This document shows positions 7,548-16,826 of a DNA stretch of 64,000 nt, piece after piece (the first letter of the stretch is position 1; each line of letters opens with the position of its first letter). Origin of the DNA: an uncultured Clostridia bacterium (GTDB lineage: Bacteria; Bacillota; Clostridia; Christensenellales; Borkfalkiaceae); the NCBI GenBank assembly GCA_947630115.1, contig CANRGG010000002.1, forward strand, positions 1-64,000, read 5' to 3'. The position numbers were made by a program, and so were the translations under genes. Below the pieces are notes generated by a model. It saw nothing but the letters and a program-made list of their open reading frames with translations. It had not been told where the DNA came from and made no database searches.

Positions 7548-10500
7548 ACTTCCCCCTTCTCGCGGCGGACGATCGCGGCGATCTCGGCGCAGCTCATCCG
7601 CTCCTCCTTGCGCGCCGTGCCCGTAAAGCCGCATAGCGATTTCATTTTGCAATAAGTACAGACTTTTTCGTAGGGCGAAGGCGCGATGTTGCCCGCCCCG
7701 ATCTCCTCCTCGGCGCGGCGGACGATCAAGGCGGCATAGTCGAGGAAATCCTCGAAATCTTTCTGCGGCATGCCCTTGTCGGTAAATTTTCCGTCCCGTT
7801 TTCCCTCGAACAGCAGGCTCTTTTCGCCGCCCTCCGTCAAAGAACGGTCCATGCGCCGCAGCACTTCGTCCTCTCCGCTGAAAAATCCGCCCATCCGCCA
7901 GCGCTCCTCCGGCTCCTTGGAAAGTTCGTCCGACGCGGGGAAATAAAACGCTCCCGCCGCCTTCCCGCCGCGGCTCGCGGCGCGCAGATAGAGCTCGAGC
8001 TGCAGCTTCCTGCCCGTATAATAGGCCGCCGCCGAATCGTCGAAGCCCCCCGTCTTATAATCGATGATCCGCACATATTCTCCGGAACGGTCGATCCGGT
8101 CCGTCTTGCCGCCGAGGGAAAGTTCGGGAAGGGCGATCGTCCCCTCCGTATCCAGGACGCGGAAGTCGGACAGCGCCACGCTGCGATAGGCCGCCGCGGC
8201 GACCTCCTCCCCCTCGCGGACCAGCCTGCCCGCGGTATATCTCCCGGCGTCCGTGTCCGAGAGCGCCGAAAAACGGGGCGTCTTTAAGAGCGTCTCCCCC
8301 GTCTCCCGCGCCAGCGCGCGGCATTCCCTTTCGGTCTTGAGATCGTTGAAATGCTTGGCGCATTCTTCGAGGATCGCATGGACGAAACTGCCCGTATCGG
8401 TGTCGAGGACGGTGCGCTCCTCCCGTTCGCGAAGGCGCAGCGCGCTGTCCGCAAAACCCGAATAGGGGCACTGAAAATATTTTTCGAGCATGGTGGGGCT
8501 CAGTGTTTTTTGCCGAAGATCGGTGTAAGGAACGCTCTCCTTCTTTCCTCCCGAGACGAGCTTTTCGGTCTCCGCCGCCCCATAGAGCTCCTCAAAGGCG
8601 GAATAGAGGGCGCGGCACCTATCCTCGTCGTGCGTCCGTCCCGCCTCGAAATCGTTTTTGAGAACCAAAAGGCGAAGCGCCGCGGGCTCCTCCTCGCAGC
8701 AGTCATAGGGGAAAAAATCGGGCATGGGCGGCATGGAAAATAAACTCTCCGCGTCCTGCAAGATCTCCCCGCGCTCCGTCTCCTTTTCCCCCTGTCTGAG
8801 GGGATAGCTCAGATACAGCGCGTCGGTAAAGGCGCAAAGATTGAGCGCCAGCGCCTCCCTCGTCCGCGCGTTGACCTGTGCAATGGACGGCTCGATCTCC
8901 ATTTTGAGGGTTTTGAGCCGCTCCAGCTCCCCGTCGGTGATGACGGCGGTGTCCGGACAGGCGCGCGGGATCTCTCCCGTCAGCCCCGTCGCAAAGACGA
9001 CCCGCGTCCGCGAAAATCTCGCGTCGGACAGATCTCCCGCAAGCACCGCGTCGAGGGAAGGGGGGATCATGGCGATCTCGAGCGCTTTGAGCCCGTTTTC
9101 GAGCGTCTTTGCAAAATCGCGCGCGGAAAAGAGCCGGTCCCCTGCAATCGTCTCGATCTCCCGCAGCACGCCGCTCAACGGCGCGATGTCGAGAAATTCC
9201 CGCTCCGCGCCCGTAAAGTATTGCCGGAGGGTCTCCGTCCGCTTCTCCCCCTCCGAAAATTCCCAAAGTTCGCGCACCGCGGCGGCATACGCCCGCCCCG
9301 TCCCCTTTGCGGGGAAAAATGAAAGGATCTTCAACATCCGTTCGCGGCAGGAGAGCAGATTTTCCCGCTCGAAGCCGACCGCGATCTTCTCGTCCTTGAT
9401 CTCCCGGCGAACTCCGCCCCGGAAGCCGCCGAATTTCATCAGATAGTTCCTGTATTCCGCGCCGCCGTCCCCGAAATAGACGTTCGCGGCAAGTTCGTCT
9501 GTATCGTCGGGCAGGGCGCCGCTCGCCGACGCCGAAAGCGCGGACAAAACAAATTTGCAGAACGGGTGCTCGGAAAACGCCCGCTTTTTGTCCGCAAAAA
9601 AGGGGATCCGGAAGGCGCCGAATACCTTTTCGAGCACGGAAAAGGACGCACCGCCCGGGATGAGGACCGCAAAATCGGAATAGCGCAGCCCCTCCGCAAC
9701 ATATTTTTTGATCAGCGCCGCCACGACGCTCATCTCTTCCTCTTCGTCCGCCGCGGTAAACCTTCTCACCCGCTGCGTCCGCATGGGCGGCCCCGCGAGC
9801 TTTTCGGGTGCAAACAGCCCCTCCGCAAGGTGCAACGCCTCCCCTTGGAGCGAGCTTTTCCGCATGACGATCTTGATCTCGCCGCGTCCTTCGCAGACCG
9901 CGCGGAAAATGTGCGCGCCCTCGTTCGTGTAAAATCCCGCCTTTCCCGCAAGAAAGATCCCCGTCAGGCTCAGCGCGCTTTCAAGGGCGGCGGAAATTCC
10001 CTCCTGTGCCTGTTTTGTGAAGGAGGAAAAGCCGAAAAAGACAACATGGGTCTCATTCAGCGCGCCGGATGAGATCTTTTCGGGCAGCAGCGACAGATAG
10101 CCGCTCTCGTCGAAAAGCCCGATCTGCGCCAATCTCTTTTGATATTCTCCATACAAGAACGCAAGATCGGAGAGCTTGCCGCGCAGGGCGCCCTCCGTCT
10201 CCGCCGCGCCGCTTTGGATCATCTCTTCGTCGATTCGCGAGGCGGAAAGCTGGGCGATCGTCTCATAGACCGCGCGGGCAGAATGCGCCGAAAAACAGGA
10301 TAGCTTCTCCGCAGACTCCTCGATGAGCGCCGAGATCACCATGACCGAACCTTCCTTGGAAAGGACGTTCGGCCCCGAAAGAAAACGCGCGAAAGTGGTG
10401 ACCTCCGTCAAAAAGGTCCCCCCGCTCTGCGCAAGGACGGCGCGCTCCGCAAGCAGCGTGAGCTTGTCCTCGCAAAAGATCAAAGTTTTTTCGCCGCGCC

Positions 10501-10576
10501 CCTCATGTTCCGCCACGATCTCGCTCAAAGCGATGAGCGCATCGTCGAGGGTCGGCGCCCCGATCACCGTTGCCAT
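7544..10576 (-). CDS. addB: AddB-type nuclease subunit (PD-(D/E)XK nuclease with Fe-S cluster)
   Basis: Partner of AddA in end resection and Chi recognition. The 1010 residues end in a RecB-like nuclease domain with GKTDRID and IIDYKTG (about residues 825-842). Four Cys match the AddB iron-sulfur cluster: Cys703 and the group Cys973, Cys976, Cys982 (spacing CX2CX5C). No Walker A is visible at the N-terminus, where many AddB proteins carry one; the protein starts MATVIGAPTLDDALIALSE. It is about 150 residues shorter than Bacillus AddB. It is the first gene of the operon, followed by addA with a 4-nt overlap. A -10-like TATAAT lies at 10663-10668 but no good -35 was found. Confidence 0.88.
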   Translation of the reverse strand: MATVIGAPTLDDALIALSEIVAEHEGRGEKTLIFCEDKLTLLAERAVLAQSGGTFLTEVTTFARFLSGPNVLSKEGSVMVISALIEESAEKLSCFSAHSARAVYETIAQLSASRIDEEMIQSGAAETEGALRGKLSDLAFLYGEYQKRLAQIGLFDESGYLSLLPEKISSGALNETHVVFFGFSSFTKQAQEGISAALESALSLTGIFLAGKAGFYTNEGAHIFRAVCEGRGEIKIVMRKSSLQGEALHLAEGLFAPEKLAGPPMRTQRVRRFTAADEEEEMSVVAALIKKYVAEGLRYSDFAVLIPGGASFSVLEKVFGAFRIPFFADKKRAFSEHPFCKFVLSALSASASGALPDDTDELAANVYFGDGGAEYRNYLMKFGGFRGGVRREIKDEKIAVGFERENLLSCRERMLKILSFFPAKGTGRAYAAAVRELWEFSEGEKRTETLRQYFTGAEREFLDIAPLSGVLREIETIAGDRLFSARDFAKTLENGLKALEIAMIPPSLDAVLAGDLSDARFSRTRVVFATGLTGEIPRACPDTAVITDGELERLKTLKMEIEPSIAQVNARTREALALNLCAFTDALYLSYPLRQGEKETERGEILQDAESLFSMPPMPDFFPYDCCEEEPAALRLLVLKNDFEAGRTHDEDRCRALYSAFEELYGAAETEKLVSGGKKESVPYTDLRQKTLSPTMLEKYFQCPYSGFADSALRLREREERTVLDTDTGSFVHAILEECAKHFNDLKTERECRALARETGETLLKTPRFSALSDTDAGRYTAGRLVREGEEVAAAAYRSVALSDFRVLDTEGTIALPELSLGGKTDRIDRSGEYVRIIDYKTGGFDDSAAAYYTGRKLQLELYLRAASRGGKAAGAFYFPASDELSKEPEERWRMGGFFSGEDEVLRRMDRSLTEGGEKSLLFEGKRDGKFTDKGMPQKDFEDFLDYAALIVRRAEEEIGAGNIAPSPYEKVCTYCKMKSLCGFTGTARKEERMSCAEIAAIVRREKGEV

Positions 10577-10710
10577 TTTCTCTTCCCCGGACTGAAGATC
10601 TTTTGTTCTTTTTCGAAAGCATTTTCCGAGTCCATCTCCCCCGGATCGGTCCGTTGGATTTTATTATACCATAAAAGCGCAAAAATTTCGTCTTTTTTCG
10701 ATGATTTGTT

Positions 10711-10739
10711 TTTACAAAGAGAAAAAAATATGTTATAAT
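10711..10739 (+). promoter_or_regulatory. SigA-type promoter of the lipoprotein gene at 10812
   Basis: TTTACA (10711-10716), 17-nt spacer, TATAAT (10734-10739). It gives a 5' UTR of about 65 nt. The opposite strand of this interval carries the addB promoter region. Confidence 0.7.
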
Positions 10740-10811
10740 GGTTTCGGTTTCCGCCCCGAAAAGGGCGCAGCGCCCGCGGCGGACGCCAAGATGGAAGGGA
10801 TAAGTCTCAAT

Positions 10812-11804
10812 ATGAAAAAATTTAGGGTTGCCGGCTTCTTGCTGTTTGTGCCGCTCGCGCTTCTCTCCGGCTGCGGCGGCGTGACTCCGACGCTGACATT
10901 CAACGCGAATTGGTACAAGCGCACCGACTTGAACGCAAACATCGAAGAAACGCTGGAACGGCTCGAATACGCCGTTTCGTTCGACCCCGTGCGCTCCGAA
11001 AACGGGTTCCAGCTCTCCTATACGGACGGGGTCTACAAGACCGAGCTCAAAAACGACAACGTGCGGACGGACGGCGGACTCAAATTCGGCTATCTCCTAA
11101 CGAGCGAGCTCAACATCAAGGTCAGTTTTTCGCTGAACGGAAAGCAGAGCGAGGTCTTTGAGGACCGCGTCTATACGGAGGCGCGCTTTTTGTCTGCGGC
11201 GGAGGGGCTCGCGCCCGTTTCGAGTTTCCGGGAAGTTTCCAGCCACGTCCCCTATACCGATCTTCCCCTCGCGCTCGAGGCTTGCTATAACGTCTACCAT
11301 TATACCTATGAGACGACCTACGACGACGCGGGGACGGTCGCAAAGACCGTCTATACCGATCTGAACGCGCCGAACGAGGCGCCCGTCGAGCGGACCTATG
11401 AGATCGACGGCGATGGCACCTTCCTCGACAACGAACAGATCCTCTTTGCGCTGCGGGGATTGGATCTTGCCCCGAAGACCACCTTTCGCTCCATCAATTC
11501 GGTAACGGGCAGAGTGCAGGACGTCGTCCTGTCGAACGTCTCGGACTGCCCCGAAGAACATCTCGATTGGTCGTTCGAAACGCAGGGACGGCAGATCAAC
11601 ACTGCCGAGGTCGGCGGTGTGAGCGTCACGATCGCGTACAGCGGCTCGAACAGCGGGCTGCCGCAGGTCGCGGTCTATGCCAAGAAATCCGACCCGCTGT
11701 CCAACACCTACCGGAACGTCCTTCTCGAGCTCAACGTCCCCGTTTCCTATTCGCTGGGCACTTTGCGCTATCGGCTGTCCCGGGCGACGTTCACGACAAA
11801 ATAA
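10812..11804 (+). CDS. Lipoprotein of unknown function, 330 aa
   Basis: The N-terminus is a lipoprotein signal (basic MKK start, hydrophobic core, lipobox LSGC with Cys21). The mature protein is about 310 residues of mixed, beta-looking sequence with many Tyr, Thr and Asp and no catalytic motif I can name. It resembles the secreted beta-sandwich lipoproteins of uncultured Clostridia that have no assigned role. The ribosome binding site is weak (GGAAGGGAT about 10 nt upstream). The next gene on this strand, a histidine kinase, has its own promoter, so a functional link is not shown. Confidence 0.75.
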   Translation: MKKFRVAGFLLFVPLALLSGCGGVTPTLTFNANWYKRTDLNANIEETLERLEYAVSFDPVRSENGFQLSYTDGVYKTELKNDNVRTDGGLKFGYLLTSELNIKVSFSLNGKQSEVFEDRVYTEARFLSAAEGLAPVSSFREVSSHVPYTDLPLALEACYNVYHYTYETTYDDAGTVAKTVYTDLNAPNEAPVERTYEIDGDGTFLDNEQILFALRGLDLAPKTTFRSINSVTGRVQDVVLSNVSDCPEEHLDWSFETQGRQINTAEVGGVSVTIAYSGSNSGLPQVAVYAKKSDPLSNTYRNVLLELNVPVSYSLGTLRYRLSRATFTTK

Positions 11805-11822
11805 TGACCATTCCAGAAAAAA

Positions 11823-11844
11823 CGGGAGGCAGCCCTGCCTCCCG
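11823..11844 (+). terminator. Hairpin terminator after the lipoprotein gene
   Basis: Perfect 10-bp stem (CGGGAGGCAG/CTGCCTCCCG), CC loop, followed by TCTCTT; it lies 19 nt after the stop. Confidence 0.65.
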
Positions 11845-11995
11845 TCTCTTATTGAAAGATCATTTTTGGGAAACGTTCGTCCGCTTTCGGCGAAAAAACG
11901 CCCAATTTTGTCCCCGAAAAAGAGAAAATGGACGGATCTTTTTGCGAATTTTCGAGATTTTCCCCGCCCCGAAGGCGCGCATTTGCGTGAAGTCG

Positions 11996-12024
11996 TTGAC
12001 GGTTCCGCTCAAATATGATAGAAT
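11996..12024 (+). promoter_or_regulatory. SigA-type promoter of the hybrid histidine kinase
   Basis: TTGACG (11996-12001), 17-nt spacer, TAGAAT (12019-12024), about 80 nt before the start codon. Confidence 0.65.
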
Positions 12025-12110
12025 AAATCGATCCCCGCTATGAAATTCCGACCGGCAAAGCGCTCGGGCTGCTGCCCGAAACTGCCGGAAAATCTGTTTG
12101 GAGAAAGTTT

Positions 12111-15100
12111 ATGAGACCGAGACATTGGATCGCCGCATGTTTGATCACTCTTTTGCTTCTGACGCTCGTCCCCGTCGGCGCGGTCACCGCCGGCGCGAGC
12201 GCCGTCGAAACGGTGCGCGTCGGGTTTTTCTCGTTCCCCGGCTATCACAACAAAGACGAAGAGACGGGAACGCTCGGCGGCTACGGCTATGAATTCTTGC
12301 AGCTGGTCGGAAGATACACCGACTGGCAGTACGATTACGTCGGCTATGAGAAAAGTTACAGCGATTGCCTCGAAATGCTGCAACGAAACGAGCTCGATCT
12401 CGTCACTTCGGTCTCCAAAACGCCGGAGCGGGAGGAGCTCTTCCTCTTCTCCGAAAAAGACATCGGCACGAATTCCACCATCTTCACGGTAAAAGCGGGC
12501 AACACCGCCGTCATCAAGGGAGATTATTCCACCTACGGCGGGCTGAAGATCGGAATGCTCGAGGGCAACTCCAAGAACGAGGTTTTCGAGGAGTTTGCAA
12601 GGGAAAACCACTTTGAATTTTTGCCCGTCTACCGCAAGACGGAGTCGGAACTTTCGGAGGCGCTTGCAAGCGGCGAAGTGGACGGCATCGTCACGGGCAG
12701 CCTGCGCGCGATGAGCGGGGAATGGCTGATCGAGTCGCTCTCACCGCAGCCGTTCTATGTCTGCGTCAACAAAGACGACGCCGCGCTGATGGAGGAGATC
12801 AACGCCGCCATCGACGAGCTCGATCTGTCCGAACCCGATTGGCGGAATACGCTGCACGATAAGTATTATTCCACCGACAAGAGCGGAAATATCATTTTAA
12901 GTCCCGAGGAGCGCAGCTGGCTCGGGGAGCTCTCCGCCCAGAACAAACTGAAAGTTTTGATGAATCCCGACCGGGCGCCCTATTCCTATTTCGAGGACGG
13001 AAAAGCCTGCGGGATCCTCCCCGCGATCTTCGAAAAGGCGATCGAAAACATCGACCTTCCCTATGAATACGTCGTCGTGCGGGACCGCGCCGAATATTAC
13101 GAAAAGCGCGGCTCGGGCGAAGTGGACGTCGTGCTGGATTTCAACGACGATCTGTATCTGGCGGAAAAGAGCGGCTACAAGGTCACCGACACCTACTACA
13201 CGACCACGCACACGATGATCAAGCGGCGGGAGTTGAAGGGCGCGCCCAAAAAGTTCGCCGTTCAATCCTATGCCGACAATCCCTTCTCCGGCTATCTGGA
13301 AACCTATGTCGGGGGCAACACCGAGATCAAGCTGTATGACTCCCTTGACGAGAGCGTGGAGGCGGTCAAACGGGGAGATTGCGACGCGACGATCACCCTC
13401 TCCTACGTTGCAGAGCTCTATATCTGGGAGGATGAGCGGGATGAACTCACGTCCGAACTGATCGGCGAAGCCTCGTCCGCCTATGCCATCGGCGTGAACA
13501 GTTCCAAATGCGGGCACATTCTGCTTTCCATTTTGAACAAATGCGTGAACGGGCTCGACCGCAGCGCCGCCTCCGCCATTGTCAGCGAACAGGTCGCCCT
13601 GTTCCGCCCCACTTCCGATGGCGGGCTCCTCTACTTTCTGCGGCGCAATCCCATTTACATCGTGATCCTTGTCACCTCAGTGCTGCTGCTTCTCTTCGTC
13701 ATCGCGATGTTGATCGTTCGAACGCTCAACCAGCGCAAATTGCAGCAGAAGGTGAGCGCAGCGACCCAAAAGCTCCAGGCGCAGACGGAGGAGCTCTCCG
13801 TCGCCCTGCACGCCGCCGACGCCGCCAACCGCTCCAAGACCACCTTCCTCAACAACATGTCCCACGATATCCGCACCCCGATGAACGCGATCATCGGCTT
13901 TACGGCGCTCGCTACCACCCATCTCGACAACCGGGAGCGCGCGCTCGACTATCTCGGCAAGATCTCGCAGGCCTCCAACCATCTGCTCTCGCTGATCAAC
14001 GACGTCCTCGACATGAGCCGGATCGAAGCGGGCAAGGTCCACATCGAAAACCGTCCCGAAAATCTTGCGGACATCCTGCAAGGGCTTCGGAATATCATCC
14101 AATCGGATATCCACTCCAAACATCTCGAACTTTTCATCGACACGGTCGACGTGACGCATGAGGAGATCTACTGTGACAAGCTCCGCTTGAACCAGATCCT
14201 TCTCAACCTGACGTCGAACGCCATCAAGTTTACCAAGAGCGGCGGCTCGGTCTTTATCAAAGTCACCCAAAAGCCCGCCGAAACGGAAGGATACGGGACC
14301 TATGAATTCAGCGTGCGGGACACCGGTATCGGAATGAGCCCCGAGTTCCTCCAAACGGTGTTCGATCCCTTCACCCGCGAGCGCAATTCGACGGTGAGCG
14401 GGATCCAGGGCACCGGACTCGGCATGGCGATCACCAAGAACATCGTCGATTTCATGGGCGGGACCATCACCGTGCAGAGCGAACAGGGCAAGGGCACCGA
14501 ATTTGTCGTCACGCTCGAGTTGAAATTCGCCGACGACGAGCCGGAGAGCGCCGTGCTCGCCGAGTTGAACGGGCTCTATTCCCTCGTCGTGGACGACGAT
14601 CTCGTCTCCTGCCAGAGCGTCTCCAAAATGCTCCGGGCGATCGGCATGCACGCCGAATGGACGGTCACGGGATCGGAGGCGGTCGTCCGCACCCGGGAGG
14701 CGATCGAGCTGGGGCACCCGTTCGAAGTGTACATCGTCGACTGGTCCATGCCCGATATGGACGGCATTGCCACAGTGAAGCAGATCCGCGCGATCATCGG
14801 GGACGACTCCCCCATCATTCTGATGTCTGCGTACGATTGGGCGGACATCGAACAGGAGGCGCGCCTTGCCGGCGTGACCGGATTCCTCAGCAAGCCGCTG
14901 TTCGCCTCCGATCTTCACCGCGCGCTCGAAAAGAGTCTGGGCAAAGCGGAGCCCGCCCCCGAGCCGGCGCCGAAGGAAAACAAATTCTACGGCAAGCGCA
15001 TTCTTCTGGCGGAGGACAACGAACTCAACCGGGAGATCGCGGAGGACATCCTCCAAGAGGCCGGGCTCAAGGTGGAGAGCGCCGAAAACGGCAAGATCGC

Positions 15101-15395
15101 CTGTGAAATGGTGGAAAAATCGGAGGCGGGCTATTACGACCTTGTCCTGATGGATATCCAAATGCCGATCATGGACGGCTATGAAGCGTCGAGGCGGATC
15201 CGCGCCCTTGAAAACGAGGCGCTTGCGAAGATCCCCATCATCGCCATGACGGCCAACGCCTTTGAAGAGGACAAGGCGAACGCCTTTGCCGCGGGCATGA
15301 ACGGACATCTTGCCAAGCCTATCAACATCGAGGCCATGTTCGCCGTGCTCGAACAGATCTTAAACCCGAAAGAGACAAACGACGGGAACAACTGA
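12111..15395 (+). CDS. Hybrid sensor histidine kinase with two SBP_bac_3-like sensors and two receiver domains, 1094 aa
   Basis: Membrane kinase that probably senses a small extracellular solute. In order: signal or anchor segment (residues 1-30); a first solute-binding domain of the amino-acid-binding type (about 36-255); a second one (about 275-500); a transmembrane helix (about 514-536); a coiled linker; HisKA with phospho-acceptor His585 in MSHDIRTPMNAIIG; HATPase_c with N box LTSNAIKF, DTGIGM and GTGLGMA; a receiver domain with Asp near 877 (VDWSMPDMDG); and a second receiver with Asp1015 (DIQMPIMDG). GGAG is 7 nt before the ATG. No output regulator or transporter gene lies next to it, so it is an orphan whose phosphorelay partner is elsewhere. 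Its Tar-like ligand could be an amino acid, as in the BvgS family. Confidence 0.92.
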   Translation: MRPRHWIAACLITLLLLTLVPVGAVTAGASAVETVRVGFFSFPGYHNKDEETGTLGGYGYEFLQLVGRYTDWQYDYVGYEKSYSDCLEMLQRNELDLVTSVSKTPEREELFLFSEKDIGTNSTIFTVKAGNTAVIKGDYSTYGGLKIGMLEGNSKNEVFEEFARENHFEFLPVYRKTESELSEALASGEVDGIVTGSLRAMSGEWLIESLSPQPFYVCVNKDDAALMEEINAAIDELDLSEPDWRNTLHDKYYSTDKSGNIILSPEERSWLGELSAQNKLKVLMNPDRAPYSYFEDGKACGILPAIFEKAIENIDLPYEYVVVRDRAEYYEKRGSGEVDVVLDFNDDLYLAEKSGYKVTDTYYTTTHTMIKRRELKGAPKKFAVQSYADNPFSGYLETYVGGNTEIKLYDSLDESVEAVKRGDCDATITLSYVAELYIWEDERDELTSELIGEASSAYAIGVNSSKCGHILLSILNKCVNGLDRSAASAIVSEQVALFRPTSDGGLLYFLRRNPIYIVILVTSVLLLLFVIAMLIVRTLNQRKLQQKVSAATQKLQAQTEELSVALHAADAANRSKTTFLNNMSHDIRTPMNAIIGFTALATTHLDNRERALDYLGKISQASNHLLSLINDVLDMSRIEAGKVHIENRPENLADILQGLRNIIQSDIHSKHLELFIDTVDVTHEEIYCDKLRLNQILLNLTSNAIKFTKSGGSVFIKVTQKPAETEGYGTYEFSVRDTGIGMSPEFLQTVFDPFTRERNSTVSGIQGTGLGMAITKNIVDFMGGTITVQSEQGKGTEFVVTLELKFADDEPESAVLAELNGLYSLVVDDDLVSCQSVSKMLRAIGMHAEWTVTGSEAVVRTREAIELGHPFEVYIVDWSMPDMDGIATVKQIRAIIGDDSPIILMSAYDWADIEQEARLAGVTGFLSKPLFASDLHRALEKSLGKAEPAPEPAPKENKFYGKRILLAEDNELNREIAEDILQEAGLKVESAENGKIACEMVEKSEAGYYDLVLMDIQMPIMDGYEASRRIRALENEALAKIPIIAMTANAFEEDKANAFAAGMNGHLAKPINIEAMFAVLEQILNPKETNDGNN

Positions 15396-15425
15396 AAACT
15401 CCAAATTGCAAGAAGAAAGGCGAAG

Positions 15426-15456
15426 CCGTCTCCGAATGGAAACGGTTTTGTTTTTT
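15426..15456 (+). terminator. Terminator after the hybrid kinase
   Basis: Stem CCGTCTCC/GGAAACGG with one mismatch and a GAAT loop, followed by TTTTGTTTTTT. The rest of 15396-15584 shows nothing I can assign. Confidence 0.6.
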
Positions 15457-15584
15457 GCTCTTTGATGAGCGGACAGGTTCGGAAGTATTACCTCGTCATC
15501 CAACGGCGAGACGAAAAAGATTGCGAAGCAAGATTTTACGCAGGAACGCAAAACGGTTAAAAAAACAATTTTCTATCAAACGGA

Positions 15585-15612
15585 TTGACATTTTGGGCGG
15601 AGAAGGTATAAT
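15585..15612 (+). promoter_or_regulatory. SigA-type promoter of the DUF1848 gene
   Basis: TTGACA (15585-15590), 16-nt spacer, TATAAT (15607-15612), with a short leader of about 12 nt holding GGAG. Confidence 0.7.
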
Positions 15613-15630
15613 AATTCTCGGAGAAAAGAA

Positions 15631-16539
15631 ATGATCCTGAGCGCGAGCAGAAGGTGCGATATTCCCGCATTCTTCGGAAAATGGTTCCTGAATCGTCTAA
15701 AAGAGGGCTTCGTATGCGTGCGAAACCCCTATAACCATACTTCCGTATCGAAGATTTTTCTTGCGCCCCAAACGGTCGACTGTATCGTCTTTTGGACGAA
15801 GAATGCCGCGCCTTTCCTGCAGTTCCTGCCCCAAATAGACGAGCTCGGCTACTGTTACTATTTTCAATTTACGGTCACGCCCTACGGGAGCGAGATCGAG
15901 AAAAACGTCGACGACAAAAGGCGAATCCTGCAAACCTTTCGTACTCTTTCGGACAAAATCGGCAAAGAGCGCGTCATCTGGCGGTATGATCCCATTCTGC
16001 TGACGGACATAATTTCCGCCGATTGGCATTTCGAAAAATTTCACGCAATGTGCAAGAAATTGCAAGGATATACCGAGACGGTCGTCATCAGTTTTTTGGA
16101 CGAATATCAGAAACTCGACAAGACGAAATTCCGTTCGCCAAATGAGGAAGAAATGCTCGAAATCGGACGCGCTTTTGCCGAAATCGCAAAGGAGTGTGGC
16201 CTACGTATTCAGACCTGCGCGGAGAAAATTTCTATTTCAGGGATCGAGAAGGGCGCGTGCATGGATAAGCCGCTTATCGAGCGCATTTGCGGTTACCCGA
16301 TTTCCGTGAAGAAGGACAAATCGCAACGGATCGAATGTCTCTGCGCGGAGAGCATTGACATCGGCGAATACGATACCTGCGCGCACTTCTGCGAATATTG
16401 TTATGCAAATCACCGCAAAGCGACGATCGAGAGGAAGATGGCAGCGCACGACGAAACTTCGCCGCTGCTTGTCGGAAATATCCAATCGAACGATTCCGTC
16501 CACTTGCGCAAAACATTCAGTTTGCGCTGTTTGTGTTAA
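15631..16539 (+). CDS. DUF1848 family protein, 302 aa
   Basis: The N-terminus (ILSASRRCDIPAFFGKWFLNRL, with VRNPYN shortly after) is the family signature. The function of the family is not established. Near the C-terminus the protein carries a cysteine cluster, CAHFCEYC, which is a CX3CX2C spacing like that of radical SAM enzymes, preceded by an IECLC pair. An Fe-S cluster is therefore plausible. GGAG is 7 nt before the ATG. The gene is visibly richer in A and T than its neighbours and sits beside a tRNA operon, both common in horizontally acquired DNA. Open reading continues in frame after the stop (see the remnant at 16540). Confidence 0.85.
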   Translation: MILSASRRCDIPAFFGKWFLNRLKEGFVCVRNPYNHTSVSKIFLAPQTVDCIVFWTKNAAPFLQFLPQIDELGYCYYFQFTVTPYGSEIEKNVDDKRRILQTFRTLSDKIGKERVIWRYDPILLTDIISADWHFEKFHAMCKKLQGYTETVVISFLDEYQKLDKTKFRSPNEEEMLEIGRAFAEIAKECGLRIQTCAEKISISGIEKGACMDKPLIERICGYPISVKKDKSQRIECLCAESIDIGEYDTCAHFCEYCYANHRKATIERKMAAHDETSPLLVGNIQSNDSVHLRKTFSLRCLC

Positions 16540-16714
16540 ATCTCATCAGTTAAACAGTTTTATGATGATTTCGACGATCACGCCGTGATTACCTGCAACT
16601 ACAAAGAGGGAACAGTGACGATCACCTTTGAGGATATAGAAGATCCGGAGCTTGGAGAATTTCTTGAAGTACAAAAAATAAACCCGAACAAGGGTGTTCG
16701 GATTTATCAAGACT
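16540..16714 (+). pseudogene. Coding remnant in frame after the DUF1848 stop, possibly a serine-recombinase C-terminus
   Basis: After the stop at 16537-16539 the same frame stays open for about 58 codons and reads like protein: a Tyr/Asp-rich start, then HAVITCNYKEGTVTITFED, then acidic residues, and it runs up to the 3' end of tRNA-Glu. There is no good start codon or ribosome binding site. The NYKEGTVTI-type segment resembles, from memory, the end of large serine recombinases of Clostridia. Such enzymes often integrate near tRNA genes. The tRNA terminator hairpin (16684-16701) lies inside this stretch. This is a tentative reading; it may be noncoding. Confidence 0.3.
16672..16701 (-). terminator. 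Terminator of the tRNA operon
   Basis: Perfect 7-bp stem CCGAACA/TGTTCGG with a 4-nt loop, followed on the minus strand by GTTTATTTTTT. It is 13 nt past the CCA end of tRNA-Glu. Confidence 0.75.
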
Positions 16715-16790
16715 TGGTGACCCGTACGGGACTCGAACCCATGATACCACCGTGAAAGGGTGGTGTCTTAACCGCTTGACCAACGGGCCA
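16715..16790 (-). tRNA. tRNA-Glu (anticodon TTC)
   Basis: A 76-nt cloverleaf with the CCA end encoded. Anticodon stem ACCACC/GGTGGT encloses the loop CTTTCAC, anticodon TTC. The T-arm reads GGGTTCGAGTCCC. The acceptor stem has seven pairs, including one G-T. Confidence 0.95.
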
Positions 16791-16826
16791 TTTCCCGCGG
16801 CTCGCTCTTCGCGCGCCGCGCTCTTT

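Noticed and set aside
13677..15308. Minus-strand open frame of 543 codons
   Set aside because: Antisense shadow of the histidine kinase, His/Asp-rich composition, no start signals.
15360..15551. 63-codon minus-strand frame between the kinase and the DUF1848 gene
   Set aside because: Covers the kinase terminator and 3' end in antisense; no ribosome binding site or recognisable content.
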